A DNA stretch of 64,000 bases from Comamonadaceae bacterium (GCA_027485235.1 JAIXRJ010000046.1:248001-312000); one strand, 5' to 3'. Shown: positions 41,361 through 50,522, counted from the first letter of the stretch. Numbers and translations are program-made. Notes: generated by a model not told the origin, from the sequence alone.

Positions 41361-43259
41361 TCATCCCTTGATCTGCTCAACGATCTGCTGCAGTGCGGCT
41401 GGATCGTCCATGGTGGTCAGGTCACCGGGGTCGCGGCCCTCAGCCACGGCCTGAATAGCCCGGCGCAGCAGTTTGCCGCTGCGCGTCTTGGGCAATGCCG
41501 TGACAAAAAACACGCGCGAGGGGCGCGCCACCGCGCCCAGCTGGGTGTCCACCACTTTCATGACTTCGCCTTCGAGCTTCAATCGCGCGGTCGCATCGGT
41601 CAAGCCCGAAGTGTCTTTGGCAATGGCAAAGGCCATGGCTACCTGCCCTTTGAGCGGGTCGGCCACACCCACCACCGCCACTTCGGCGATGTTGGGGTGG
41701 CTGGAAATGCTTTCTTCGATCTCACGGGTCCCCAAGCGGTGACCGGCCACGTTGATCACGTCGTCGGTGCGACCCAGGATGAAAAAGTAACCGTCTTCGT
41801 CGCGCACCGCCCAGTCAAAAGTGCTGTAGACCAGCTTGCCCGGCACGGTCTTCCAGTAGGTCTTGACGAAGCGCTCGTCGTCACCCCAAATGGTTTGCAG
41901 GTTGCCAGGGGGCAGTGGGCCATCGATGGTCAAGACGCCCTTCTGGTTGGCGCCGGTCAGCTCTTCGCCTGTTTGGTCATCGACCAGTTTGACGTTGTAG
42001 CCATAAATGGCCTTGCCGGGCGAGCCGAACTTGCTGGGCGCTTTTTCCACGCCGTTGCAAATGCTCAGGATCGGCCAGCCGGTCTCGGTCTGCCAGTAGT
42101 TGTCAATGATGGCCTTGCCGTTGAGGCCTTCTGAAATCCACTTGGCAGTGGGCTCGTCCAGCGGTTCCCCGGCCAGAAACAGTGCTTGAAGGCTGGACAA
42201 ATCGTATTTGGTGAGCAGCGCAGGGTCTTGCTTTTTCAGCACACGAATCGCCGTGGGCGCGCTGAACATGACGTTGACCTTGTACCTCTCGACCAGGCGC
42301 CACCAGATGCCGCCGTCGGGTCGGATCGGCAGGCCTTCGTAAAGAATGGTGGCCATGCCGCCGATCAGCGGGCCATAAATGATGTAACTGTGGCCCACCA
42401 CCCAACCGATGTCGCTGGTGCAGAAGAAGGTGCCGCCGGGCTTGCCTTCAAAGACATAAGGCATGCTGGCCGCCAGGGCCACGGTGTAGCCCCCGGTGTC
42501 GCGTTGCACGCCTTTGGGTTTGCCGGTGGTGCCCGAGGTGTAAAGGGTGTAGCTGGGGTGGGTAGATTCGACCCACACACAGGGTACGAGCGCATCCATG
42601 TGCTTGGCGCGTTCGGTGGCGTAGTCCACATCGCGGCCAGCTGCGGGGGTGAAATCGGCCAGATGGCGGTCCACCATGAGCACCTTGGCGGGCTTGTGGG
42701 CCGACAGCGCAATCGCTTCGTCGAGCAGCGGCTTGTAAGCCACGACTTTGCCGCCGCGCGAACCGGCGTCTGCGCTGATGATGACTTTGGGCGACGCGTC
42801 TTCGATGCGGGTGGCCAGCGAGTGCGAAGCAAAGCCACCAAAGACCACCGAATGGACAGCCCCCAGGCGCACGCAGGCCAGCATGGCGAACGCCGCTTCA
42901 GCGATCATGGGCATGTAAATCAGCACACGGTCGCCCTTGACCACGCCCAAATCCTGCAGGATGGCGGCCATGCGTTGCACTTCGGCGTGCAGTTCCCGGT
43001 AGGTGTAGGTTTTTTCATGATCGGTCTCGGTCGAGACGAAGATCAAAGCGGGCTGGTCAGCCCGCTCGGCCAAGTGCCTGTCCACCGCGTTGTGGCAGAG
43101 GTTGGTTTCGCCGCCCACAAACCATTTGGCAAACGGCGGCTTGCTGTAGTCGCAGATTTGCTGGGGCTTGACTTTCCAGTCCACCAATTGCGCCTGCTCG
43201 GCCCAAAAAGCGTCTCGGTCCTGGATCGACCGAGCGTGAAAATCAGCAAAATTGCCCAT
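41361..43259 (-). CDS. prpE: Propionyl-CoA synthetase (PrpE-type acyl-CoA ligase)
   Basis: A 632-residue AMP-forming acyl-CoA synthetase of the acetyl-/propionyl-CoA group. Core motifs: TLYTSGTTGKPKGVQRD (P-loop), DNYWQTETGWPI (the Asn-Tyr form seen in PrpE, where acetyl-CoA synthetases usually have a Trp pair), GHRLGTREIEESI (hinge), and the acetylatable Lys in PKTRSGKLLRR near the C-terminus. It activates propionate, possibly acetate, to CoA esters. AGGAGA precedes the ATG. No prpBCD methylcitrate genes are adjacent; it is next to the 2-oxoglutarate dehydrogenase operon but has its own terminator. Confidence 0.87.
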   Translation of the reverse strand: MGNFADFHARSIQDRDAFWAEQAQLVDWKVKPQQICDYSKPPFAKWFVGGETNLCHNAVDRHLAERADQPALIFVSTETDHEKTYTYRELHAEVQRMAAILQDLGVVKGDRVLIYMPMIAEAAFAMLACVRLGAVHSVVFGGFASHSLATRIEDASPKVIISADAGSRGGKVVAYKPLLDEAIALSAHKPAKVLMVDRHLADFTPAAGRDVDYATERAKHMDALVPCVWVESTHPSYTLYTSGTTGKPKGVQRDTGGYTVALAASMPYVFEGKPGGTFFCTSDIGWVVGHSYIIYGPLIGGMATILYEGLPIRPDGGIWWRLVERYKVNVMFSAPTAIRVLKKQDPALLTKYDLSSLQALFLAGEPLDEPTAKWISEGLNGKAIIDNYWQTETGWPILSICNGVEKAPSKFGSPGKAIYGYNVKLVDDQTGEELTGANQKGVLTIDGPLPPGNLQTIWGDDERFVKTYWKTVPGKLVYSTFDWAVRDEDGYFFILGRTDDVINVAGHRLGTREIEESISSHPNIAEVAVVGVADPLKGQVAMAFAIAKDTSGLTDATARLKLEGEVMKVVDTQLGAVARPSRVFFVTALPKTRSGKLLRRAIQAVAEGRDPGDLTTMDDPAALQQIVEQIKG

Positions 43260-43650
43260 GAAAAATCTCCTGAAGTCTCAACATGAAGTAACAAGGGCCG
43301 TCTGTGACCAAGGCTTGCTTCGTTCTTCTGAATTCATAATTATGAGCAATGGACTTGCAAGAAGCTGACTCACTGCCACCTTGAACTGAGTGATGCCACC
43401 CCGGACGCCTTCCCGGCGGGGTCATCCGGAAGAAGACCGGGGTCCCTAGGCTGCACAAACCATGGATCCCGGATCAGGTCCGGGATGACAAATCTGTGAT
43501 GCGGGCAAAACGACCGCCAACTGATTCCGCCTGAACAACAGCCCAGCAGTGAGTCAGCAACAAAGGCCGGGGGATCAACCCATGCGAAATACACTGCATC
43601 CAATGCGGGCCAAGCCAAGCAAAACCAGTGCCCGCTGACTGGCTCAAGCC
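43260..43650. other. 391-base intergenic region with a repeat-like element
   Basis: No gene is supported here. It should hold the prpE promoter on the minus strand (CATAATTATG palindrome at 43335-43344) and the inverted-end element described separately. Open frames across it read through the repeats and show no protein-like conservation that I recognise. Confidence 0.6.
43392..43489. repeat. REP/MITE-like palindromic element with inverted ends
   Basis: The left end reads TGCCACCCCGGAC and the right end GTCCGGGATGAC, an imperfect inverted pair about 98 bases apart. Inside the right half is a perfect arm ATCCCGGA, TCAGG, TCCGGGAT (43466-43486); the left half has a GC-rich hairpin with ACCCCG and CGGGGT arms. 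The GTCATCCCGGACCTGATCCG-type string is one I associate with dispersed palindromes in other bacterial genomes. No other copy was noticed in the window. Confidence 0.6.
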
Positions 43651-44256
43651 TCACTTGAACAAGCTTTGCAGCAACTTGAAATCCGGGTGCTCGGCCGAGC
43701 GAATCCACTCAAAAGCCACCATTTCGGTGGTCACCAGTTCAGCCCCCGCACCGGCCAAACGATCGTAGGCGGCATCGCGGTTGCGCTCGGTGCGCGAACT
43801 GCAGGCATCGGTCACCACCCACACCTCCAATTCATCCTCCAGCAAATCGAGCGCGGTTTGCATCAGGCAAATGTGGGCTTCGCAGCCAGCCAGCACAATG
43901 GTGTTGCGTTCTTGTGGGCCCCCTTGTGGCTTTTGCAAGTGCCGGGGCAAGCTGCGCGCATTGCCCTTGAGGGCCTGGGGTGGCTCGGGCTTGAGCCATT
44001 CCACCAAGCCTTCCTCCACCGCGCTGAACTGCATCTTGGCCATCACTTGGCGGCAATGGCTGCGCAACTCTGGGGGCATTTCACCCAAGCGCGAGGGGTT
44101 CTGTTCGGTCCCCCAAACAGGCAAAGCCAATGCTGCAGCCAGTTGGGACAGTTTGGCCGCATTGGACCAAACAGCTTCGGCATCGAGCATCACCGGTTTC
44201 AGTTTGGCCTGGAAATCCACCAAAACCAACTGACTCTCTTCAGCATTGATCAACAT
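43651..44256 (-). CDS. Isochorismatase-like cysteine hydrolase
   Basis: A 201-residue hydrolase of the isochorismatase/nicotinamidase fold. The likely triad is Asp14 in LVLVDFQAKL, Lys74 in VMAKMQFSAV and Cys130 in LAGCEAHICLMQTALDLLE. The pattern GCEAHICLMQT is close to the YcaC-like group, whose substrates are mostly unknown. ATG 44256 is divergent from the NlpC/P60 gene. Between it and prpE is the repeat-containing gap. A role in amide or N-carbamoyl hydrolysis is possible but not shown. Confidence 0.83.
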   Translation of the reverse strand: MLINAEESQLVLVDFQAKLKPVMLDAEAVWSNAAKLSQLAAALALPVWGTEQNPSRLGEMPPELRSHCRQVMAKMQFSAVEEGLVEWLKPEPPQALKGNARSLPRHLQKPQGGPQERNTIVLAGCEAHICLMQTALDLLEDELEVWVVTDACSSRTERNRDAAYDRLAGAGAELVTTEMVAFEWIRSAEHPDFKLLQSLFK

Positions 44257-44376
44257 GAGTTAGCCCTGTATGTGTGCACCACCCCATTGTGGCAGGCATC
44301 AACCCCTTCAACGGACCGATCAGATGGAATGATTTCGGATGCCATTCAGCCCGGCCATCAGTTATGCTCAAAGGTT

Positions 44377-44928
44377 ATGCGCCATGTGTTGATTTTATTT
44401 TGCTGCTTGCTCTGCGTTTTGCGGGCCATGGCTGCGCCCGCTGACGAGGAGGCGCTGAGGCCTTGGGTCGACAAAGGCCTGAGGACACAATTGGCAGACC
44501 AACTGAGCAGCGCCAAAGACAAAGCCAGCAACCAAGCCACGGGATTGATCACACAAGCCATGGATTTGCTCGGTGTTCCTTACCGCAGAGGGGGCAACAC
44601 GGAAGCATCCGGTTTCGATTGCAGCGGATTTGTTCGGCACCTCTACGAAAAATCTGTCGGTCAACTTCTGCCCCGGCGGGCAGAAGAACAAGCCAAGAAC
44701 ACCGAAGTGATTGAACGCAACGAACTCCAGCCGGGTGACCTGGTTTTCTTCAACACCATGAAGCGGGCTTTCAGCCACGTGGGCATTTATGTGGGAGACG
44801 GCAAATTCATCCATGCCCCACGCACAGGCAAGGCGGTTAAAGTCGACGACATGCGCAGCGCTTATTGGCAAAAACGGTTCAATGGTGCCAGGCGCGTGCC
44901 CCTGGACTTCGAGTCAAACAAACCATGA
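44377..44928 (+). CDS. NlpC/P60 family cell-wall hydrolase
   Basis: A 183-residue secreted cysteine peptidase. A hydrophobic leader (HVLILFCCLLCVLRAMAA) precedes a helical spacer and the NlpC/P60 domain with Cys82 (GFDCSGFVRHLY), His134 (SHVGIYVGDG) and His146 (FIHAPRTGKAV). Such enzymes cut peptidoglycan stem peptides. The start at 44377 leaves only two bases after AAAGG, so a slightly different start is possible. The stop overlaps the next gene's ATG. Confidence 0.87.
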   Translation: MRHVLILFCCLLCVLRAMAAPADEEALRPWVDKGLRTQLADQLSSAKDKASNQATGLITQAMDLLGVPYRRGGNTEASGFDCSGFVRHLYEKSVGQLLPRRAEEQAKNTEVIERNELQPGDLVFFNTMKRAFSHVGIYVGDGKFIHAPRTGKAVKVDDMRSAYWQKRFNGARRVPLDFESNKP

Positions 44929-45632
44929 AATCTCAAATTGACCACTTGGTGGTCATGGCCGCTACCCTTGAGGCAGGCGTAGCCTGGTGCGAAGCCACCC
45001 TGGGGATCACCCCTGGTGCAGGGGGCGAGCACGACAAATATGGCACCCACAACCGCCTGTTCAAAATAGCCTCGCCCAAGCACCCGCTCGCCTATTTTGA
45101 AATCATTGCCATCAATCCCGATGCTGAAAAAGCCAAACGCACCAACCTGGCCCGGTGGTTTGACATGGACAACATGGCATTGCAAAAAACGGTGGCCCAA
45201 GAGCCTCGCCTGATCACTTTTGTGGCCAGCACCGACGACGTCAAATCAGCCCGGCATGCGCTTCGAACCCAAGAGATTGACCGCGGTCAGATCGTGCATG
45301 CCAGCCGCAAACTCAACAAAGGCACGCTCAACTGGCAAATCACCGTGCGTGAAGACGGTGAGCGTCTGTTCCATGGTTGTCTGCCCACCCTGATCCAATG
45401 GGGCAAACCGGAGGCCGCCGACCCGCTGCGCCTGCACCCGCGCAACAGCCTGCCCCGCTCGGGGGTGACGCTGCAGAGCATCACCATCCAGCACCCCAGT
45501 GCGCCCAAACTGCAAGCCGCTTATGAGGCCATCGGCCTCGAAGGGGTGGCCATCGAGACCGGTGAGGCCAACATCATCGCCCACTTGCAAACCCCCAAAG
45601 GCTTGGTACAGGTTCAAAGCTTGGGCGTTTGA
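44925..45632 (+). CDS. VOC-superfamily (glyoxalase-like) protein
   Basis: A 235-residue protein with a glyoxalase-like domain (IDHLVVMAATLEAGVAWCEA, LGITPGAGGEHDKYGTHN) of the type found in PF13468. His7-like and Glu positions that bind metal in VOC enzymes are present in part, but the reaction is unknown. It is coupled to the NlpC/P60 gene by an ATGA overlap, although the two functions have no obvious link. It converges on the MFS transporter gene with ten bases between. Confidence 0.78.
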   Translation: MKSQIDHLVVMAATLEAGVAWCEATLGITPGAGGEHDKYGTHNRLFKIASPKHPLAYFEIIAINPDAEKAKRTNLARWFDMDNMALQKTVAQEPRLITFVASTDDVKSARHALRTQEIDRGQIVHASRKLNKGTLNWQITVREDGERLFHGCLPTLIQWGKPEAADPLRLHPRNSLPRSGVTLQSITIQHPSAPKLQAAYEAIGLEGVAIETGEANIIAHLQTPKGLVQVQSLGV

Positions 45633-45642
45633 AACCTTGGTC

Positions 45643-46833
45643 TCAGGGCGCTGCTTGTGGTGTTGCTGGCTCTCGTGGCAATGTGCCCAACAAGGCCATG
45701 CCCGCCGCCATGATGGCGACCGTGAGCCACAAGGCCCCTTTGAAGCTGCCCGTCGCCTGCGCCATGGCCCCGGCCACCACGGGGGCGATGACCTGGGCGG
45801 CGCCATAGCTCAAAGTCAAGCGGGCCATGGCTTTGCCGGGGTTGTGGGGTGCACGCCGCCCCACCAAGGCCAGCGTCAAACTCACGATGCCAATGAAGGT
45901 GGCGCCGTAGCCAATGGCTCCGCCCAAAGCCGCAAGCAAAGATCCGGATAAAGCAGGCCACATCACCGACACTGTCTGCAAGCCAAAGGCCATCAGCAAA
46001 GCCCGCGTGTCACCCCAGCGCCGCGCCACTTTGTCCCATAAAAACACCGCTGGCATGGCCGCCAAACCCACCAAGGCCCAGGCCCATGTGCCCTGCCCGG
46101 CCAAAGCCGGTTCGCGCTCGACGATGGCCACCGTGAACGTGGCACTGATGACAAAGCCCCAACCGGCGGCAAAGTAACTGCCCACCATGGTCAGCATCCA
46201 ACGGCGCGAGACCTTGGTGCTCACCTCAGCTGCAGTGACCGCCACCGGCGCCGGTGGCACAGGTGGCCGCCAAAGCCAAGCGGGGACAAAAAACACCAGC
46301 CCCAAGGCGGCCATGGCCAGCCACTGGTCTGACCAAGCCTGCCACACCTGAGACACCGCCCAGCTGCCCAAGGCCGACACCACGATGCCCAGTCCCAAAC
46401 CAATGAAATGCACACCCAACTCAGGTCGACGCCCCTGACGCATCAGCCAGCCCAGCACCAAGCCCGCCCCCAGTAGCATGCCGGTCGCACCGCACAAGCC
46501 CCCCAGATAACGCCAAACCGCCCATGCCGGCAGCCAAGGGGACAAGGCCATGCCACCGACCGTTAGGACCGACAGCCACAAGCCCATGCTGTAGAGCCGA
46601 TGGCGCCAACGCACGTCATCGATCCAGGCCGCCGCCAAGGCGCCGGAAATATAGCCCGCGTAATTGATCGCAGCCAAAGCGCCCGCACTGGCGTCGTTCA
46701 GGCCGGTTTGCAATTGCAAAGCGGGCAGCAAAGGGGTGTAAGCAAAACGGGCCAAGCCAATGCTGAGCACCAAGCCGCAGATGCCTCCGATGATGACCTG
46801 CCAAGGCCGAAGCTGCTTTGTGCTGGACGTCAT
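45643..46833 (-). CDS. YbfB/YjiJ-family MFS transporter
   Basis: A 396-residue major facilitator protein with about 12 hydrophobic helices. The N-terminal block IGLARFAYTPLLPALQLQTG and INYAGYISGALAAAW is typical for the YbfB/YjiJ group. Transport substrate unknown. The nitronate monooxygenase gene is ten bases downstream in the same direction of reading order, so the two may be on one transcript with the transporter made last or first depending on the promoter; no promoter was identified. Confidence 0.85.
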   Translation of the reverse strand: MTSSTKQLRPWQVIIGGICGLVLSIGLARFAYTPLLPALQLQTGLNDASAGALAAINYAGYISGALAAAWIDDVRWRHRLYSMGLWLSVLTVGGMALSPWLPAWAVWRYLGGLCGATGMLLGAGLVLGWLMRQGRRPELGVHFIGLGLGIVVSALGSWAVSQVWQAWSDQWLAMAALGLVFFVPAWLWRPPVPPAPVAVTAAEVSTKVSRRWMLTMVGSYFAAGWGFVISATFTVAIVEREPALAGQGTWAWALVGLAAMPAVFLWDKVARRWGDTRALLMAFGLQTVSVMWPALSGSLLAALGGAIGYGATFIGIVSLTLALVGRRAPHNPGKAMARLTLSYGAAQVIAPVVAGAMAQATGSFKGALWLTVAIMAAGMALLGTLPREPATPQAAP

Positions 46834-46842
46834 GACACAGCT

Positions 46843-47778
46843 TCAGCCGAAGGCCTGTGCGCCAGCCATGGCCCCCAAACGGGCCGTGATGGTGTGGAAC
46901 TCGTGCACCGTTTCTTCGATGATTTGCTGCGCCGATTTGACGCCGTGGATCAAACCTGCCGACTGACCGGCCAGCGCGGGAGCGGCATTCATGTCGCCTC
47001 CGAAATACAAGCCCTGAATGCCTTGAAAGGTCTCAGGCCCCATCACGCCGGCCGCGTGGATGGTTTCAGTGAAAGGTGTCTTCAAGGCCCGGATACAAGG
47101 AGACGATTGGGTATTGAGCATCCAAGTGCCCGTGGTGGGCGCGTCCACGATCGCCGCTTTGAAATGGGCATGGACCGGGCTTTCGGCACTGGCCACAAAA
47201 CGCGTGCCCATCTGAACCGCCTCGGCCCCCAGGGCAAACGCAGCGGCCATCCCTCGGCCATCGACAATACCGCCGGCGGCAATCAAGGGAACACCGACTT
47301 TTTCACGGATCGCCTGCAACAACACCAAGGTGCTGACCTCTTCGGGGTTCTTGAAGCCTCCGCCCTCGGAGCCCTCGACCACCAGACCGTCTACCCCAGC
47401 TTCGACGCACTTGATGGCCGCCTCCACTGTGGGTACCGCGTGGTACACCACGATGCCCGCCGCCTTCAGCGGCGCGATGAACTTGGCCGGACTGCCCGCC
47501 GAGGTGGTCACAAAACGCACCCCCGAGTCGCAGACAAAACGCAGCATGGCCTCGTCTTTCAAAAAACGGATGGGCAGATTCACACCAAAAGGCAAACCGC
47601 TGTCCACCATGGTCTGGATTTCGCGCTGGCAATTGGCGGTCTCGCCGGACGATGTCTCGATGATGCCCAAGCCCCCTGCACGCGAGACCGCCGAGGCCAA
47701 GGTACTGCGGGCAATCCAGCCCATGGGGGCTTGCAAAATAGGATAACGGACGCCGGTGTGGGCCAAAACTCGGTTCAT
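46843..47778 (-). CDS. Nitronate monooxygenase / 2-nitropropane dioxygenase-like
   Basis: A 311-residue FMN TIM-barrel enzyme. Conserved pieces: YPILQAPMGWIARSTLASAV at the N-terminus, VDGLVVEGSEGGGF, PLIAAGGIVDGRGMAAAFAL and GAEAVQMGTRFVASAESPVH. The class oxidises alkyl nitronates, with some members acting as enoyl reductases. AGGAGACC sits before the ATG at 47778, which also matches the family start. It lies directly upstream of the MFS gene with nine bases between them, so they are probably cotranscribed. Confidence 0.87.
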   Translation of the reverse strand: MNRVLAHTGVRYPILQAPMGWIARSTLASAVSRAGGLGIIETSSGETANCQREIQTMVDSGLPFGVNLPIRFLKDEAMLRFVCDSGVRFVTTSAGSPAKFIAPLKAAGIVVYHAVPTVEAAIKCVEAGVDGLVVEGSEGGGFKNPEEVSTLVLLQAIREKVGVPLIAAGGIVDGRGMAAAFALGAEAVQMGTRFVASAESPVHAHFKAAIVDAPTTGTWMLNTQSSPCIRALKTPFTETIHAAGVMGPETFQGIQGLYFGGDMNAAPALAGQSAGLIHGVKSAQQIIEETVHEFHTITARLGAMAGAQAFG

Positions 47779-47874
47779 CGTTGGTCTCCTGAGGTTTTTC
47801 AATCTCCCATTGTGGTCTCGGGTGAATGCCAGTGCTGTTACAGCCATGACAGCGCATTCAGCCGTTGGATCGCA

Positions 47875-48369
47875 TCAGCGCCGACCGATTCCCGGCTCGG
47901 CCATGTCAGCATCCACCCAGGCCTGGGCTGTCAGGCGGTTGAGTTTGAAACCAGCATCCACTTTCACTTCGGCCAGCACATCGCCGCCTTCGTCCTGCGC
48001 ACTCAGCACCGCATAGGGGTTGTCCTCATCGGGCACGATGCGCAGCAGCACCGTGACACGGCTGTCCTTGCCGTTCACGATCACGCTTTGGTTGAGTTGG
48101 GCGTGTAATTGCTGCTCGCTGCGGCGCACAAACTCACTGGCGGTTTTGACCAAGGTGATGAAAGCCGTGCCATCCAGCGGCTTGGGGTTCTTTTTGTCGC
48201 GGCCCATGGTCCAGGGGCCGACCAGCGCAGGTTCGGACTCGCCCGTCTTGAACATGGCCACCGCCCACCCATCGTCGTCCTCGTTTTTGATGACCTGGGC
48301 GGTCCAGTTTTCGTCTTGCCAAAGTCGGGCTTCTTGCTGCAGGGGGCTGTCTGGTGTGTCGTCGTTCAT
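47875..48369 (-). CDS. Conserved protein of unknown function
   Basis: A 164-residue soluble protein without signal or membrane segment. The N-terminus is acidic with Trp residues (LWQDENWTAQVIKNEDDDGW); the middle contains GPWTMGRDKKNPKPLDGTAF. No family was recognised. Codon pattern and frame length argue that it is real, and the ATG at 48369 is the first in-frame ATG after a low-content stretch; the frame stays open upstream over the recQ 3' end. It follows the RecQ-like gene by 35 bases and may be cotranscribed with it. Confidence 0.68.
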   Translation of the reverse strand: MNDDTPDSPLQQEARLWQDENWTAQVIKNEDDDGWAVAMFKTGESEPALVGPWTMGRDKKNPKPLDGTAFITLVKTASEFVRRSEQQLHAQLNQSVIVNGKDSRVTVLLRIVPDEDNPYAVLSAQDEGGDVLAEVKVDAGFKLNRLTAQAWVDADMAEPGIGRR

Positions 48370-48404
48370 CGTTTCATCGTTCAAAAGTTGGTGATGATCA
48401 TGCC

Positions 48405-50522
48405 TCAAGGCTGCAAATGCAAAGCCAGCAAGAGCACCTGAGGGGCCCCTTGCTCGCGCAACAGCGCCGCGGCCACGGTGGCGGCCCAGCGGGTGCGCAC
48501 GATGCTGGCGACCAGCAGCACCGGCCCTGCAGGCAACGCGGCATCGGCGGCCAGGCGGATGGACGACTCCAGGTGTGCCACCACGGGCGTGGAGGCACTG
48601 TCTTCGGGCGCGGGGGCGCCACGCCAGCTCAAAACGTCGTGCAGGGGCAAGCGCCCTTTTTGGGCGATATACGCCGCCAATTGCCGGTTGGCAGCCATGT
48701 TCGGTGCAGGCAAGGGCACCACACACACGGGCCGCGACGGCCAGCTTTTGGCCCAACGGCTCAGTGTGGCCAAGGCACCGGCCAGCAGTTCAGTGGGCAC
48801 GTCGCCGGAACCTGTGCCATCTGCGCGTGTGGCGATGCGCAAAGCCTGCAGCTCAGCCACCCAACCGGGATCGTCTGCAAAAGCCACAGCGCGGCCCACA
48901 TCAAAGCCGCGTATCGCGCCCTTGCGCCCGACCCCACTAGGCCAGCGCTTGCGCGGTTCAATGTCCACGTCCATGCCGCGCAAAAAATCACGCGCCGCGA
49001 TCAGTTTGTCTTGTGAAGGCGTGAGGCCCGGAAACGGCAGCTGCCCCGTGCACACCGAGCAGCGCCCACAAGGCGCAGGCGACGGGTCGTCCAACGCGGT
49101 TTGCAAATACGCCATCAGGCAACCCGCGCCATGGGCGTATTGCCGCATGATGCCCGCTTCTTGCTGGCGCACCTGGGCCAGCGCCGTCCACTTGGCCGTG
49201 TCGTGCACATAGGGCACGCCCGTGGCGCGCCATGCCGTGCCGTCTTTGTCCACCACACCCTCGACCGCCAAAATTTTCAGCAGCGCCTCCAACCGACCCC
49301 GGCGCACGCCCGTGTCGGCTTCGATCTCGAGCAAACTGCGCCCATCACTGCCCATACTTTCCAAAACCTTGGCGGCTGTCGCGGCATCTGGAATTGACGC
49401 GGTGGCAAAGTAATCCCAAATGCGCTCATCGGCATCCGACGGCAACAACACCCCTTCGGCATGCGCCACCGCCCTGCCCGCCCGCCCCACTTGCTGGTAG
49501 TAGGCCACCGGAGTCGAGGGCGAACCCACATGCACGCAAAACCCCAGGTCCGGCTTGTCGTAACCCATGCCCAGCGCCGAGGTGGCCACCACCGCCTTGA
49601 CCTGGTTGTGGCGCAAACGGTCTTCCACCTTCAGCCGCGTGTCGGCGTCTATCTGGCCTGAGTACGCATCCACCGCGTGACCGCAACTGCGCAAAAAAGC
49701 CGTGAGCCGCTCGGCCTCGGCCACCGTCAGCACATACACAATGCCCGAGCCGGGCAGTTGCTCCAGCGCGTCGGCAATCCAGGCATAGCGCTGCAAGGGC
49801 GACAAACCCGGCACCACCGACAGCGTGAGCGAGGTGCGGGCCAACGTGCCGCGAAACGTCACCGTGTTCGCGCCCAACTGTTTGCCAATGTCGAACGTCA
49901 CCCGCTCGTTGGCCGTGGCGGTGGTGGCCAGCACGCTGGTGGTGGGTGTCGAGAGCAGTGCCCGCGCCAGCCGCTGGTAGTCGGGACGAAAGTCAAAACC
50001 CCAATCGCTGATGCAATGCGCTTCGTCGATCACGATCAAGCCCACCCGGGCCAGCAAAGCGCCCAGCCGCGCCGCAAAGCGCGGGTTGCCCAGCCGCTCA
50101 GGCGAAACCAGCAGCACGTCGATGGCGTCCTCGTCCAGCCGCTGGAACACCTCATCCCAATCGTCGAGGTTGGTGGAATTCACCGTGGCCGCCTTCAGCC
50201 CCGCCCGCTCGGCCGCGCTCACCTGGTCGCGCATGAGGGCCAGCAAGGGCGACACCACCAGCGTAGGGCCAGCGCCCGTGCTGCGAATCGCGTGTGTGGC
50301 CGCCCAGTAAACCGCCGACTTGCCCCAGCCCGTGGCCTGCACCACGAGCACCCGCGATGACGGTTGCAGCACGGCATGCACCGCGTCCACCTGATCAGCA
50401 CGCGGCACAGCGCCTGCCCCGGCCAAACGGGCCAGAACGGTGTGCATGTGCTGTTCGGCCTGTTCTCTGGAAGCATCGCGGCTGGGCGAGGCTGGTACTG
50501 GCAAATGGGTCGGTGTGTTCAT
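48405..50522 (-). CDS. RecQ-family DNA helicase with a C-terminal phosphoribosyltransferase-like domain
   Basis: A 705-residue helicase. Walker A is ATGWGKS (about 63-69), motif II is DEAH (166-169) followed by CISDWGFDFRPDYQRL, and motif VI is QQVGRAGRA. The zinc cysteines are 468, 485, 488 and 491 (CGRCSVC). No RQC or HRDC domain is seen. Instead the last 110 residues look like a ComF-type phosphoribosyltransferase (RPVCVVPLPAPNMAANRQLA; PVLLVASIVRTRWAATVAAA). In active enzymes the last loop carries paired acidic residues (VDD) and a TG-T turn; here it reads VASIVRTRWA, so the fold may bind but not catalyse. It is probably not the housekeeping RecQ. Confidence 0.85.
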   Translation of the reverse strand: MNTPTHLPVPASPSRDASREQAEQHMHTVLARLAGAGAVPRADQVDAVHAVLQPSSRVLVVQATGWGKSAVYWAATHAIRSTGAGPTLVVSPLLALMRDQVSAAERAGLKAATVNSTNLDDWDEVFQRLDEDAIDVLLVSPERLGNPRFAARLGALLARVGLIVIDEAHCISDWGFDFRPDYQRLARALLSTPTTSVLATTATANERVTFDIGKQLGANTVTFRGTLARTSLTLSVVPGLSPLQRYAWIADALEQLPGSGIVYVLTVAEAERLTAFLRSCGHAVDAYSGQIDADTRLKVEDRLRHNQVKAVVATSALGMGYDKPDLGFCVHVGSPSTPVAYYQQVGRAGRAVAHAEGVLLPSDADERIWDYFATASIPDAATAAKVLESMGSDGRSLLEIEADTGVRRGRLEALLKILAVEGVVDKDGTAWRATGVPYVHDTAKWTALAQVRQQEAGIMRQYAHGAGCLMAYLQTALDDPSPAPCGRCSVCTGQLPFPGLTPSQDKLIAARDFLRGMDVDIEPRKRWPSGVGRKGAIRGFDVGRAVAFADDPGWVAELQALRIATRADGTGSGDVPTELLAGALATLSRWAKSWPSRPVCVVPLPAPNMAANRQLAAYIAQKGRLPLHDVLSWRGAPAPEDSASTPVVAHLESSIRLAADAALPAGPVLLVASIVRTRWAATVAAALLREQGAPQVLLLALHLQP

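Noticed and set aside
43243..43708. Two minus-strand open frames through the intergenic repeat
   Set aside because: They read through palindromic DNA, overlap the 5' end of prpE or the 3' end of the hydrolase gene, and show no protein-like pattern.
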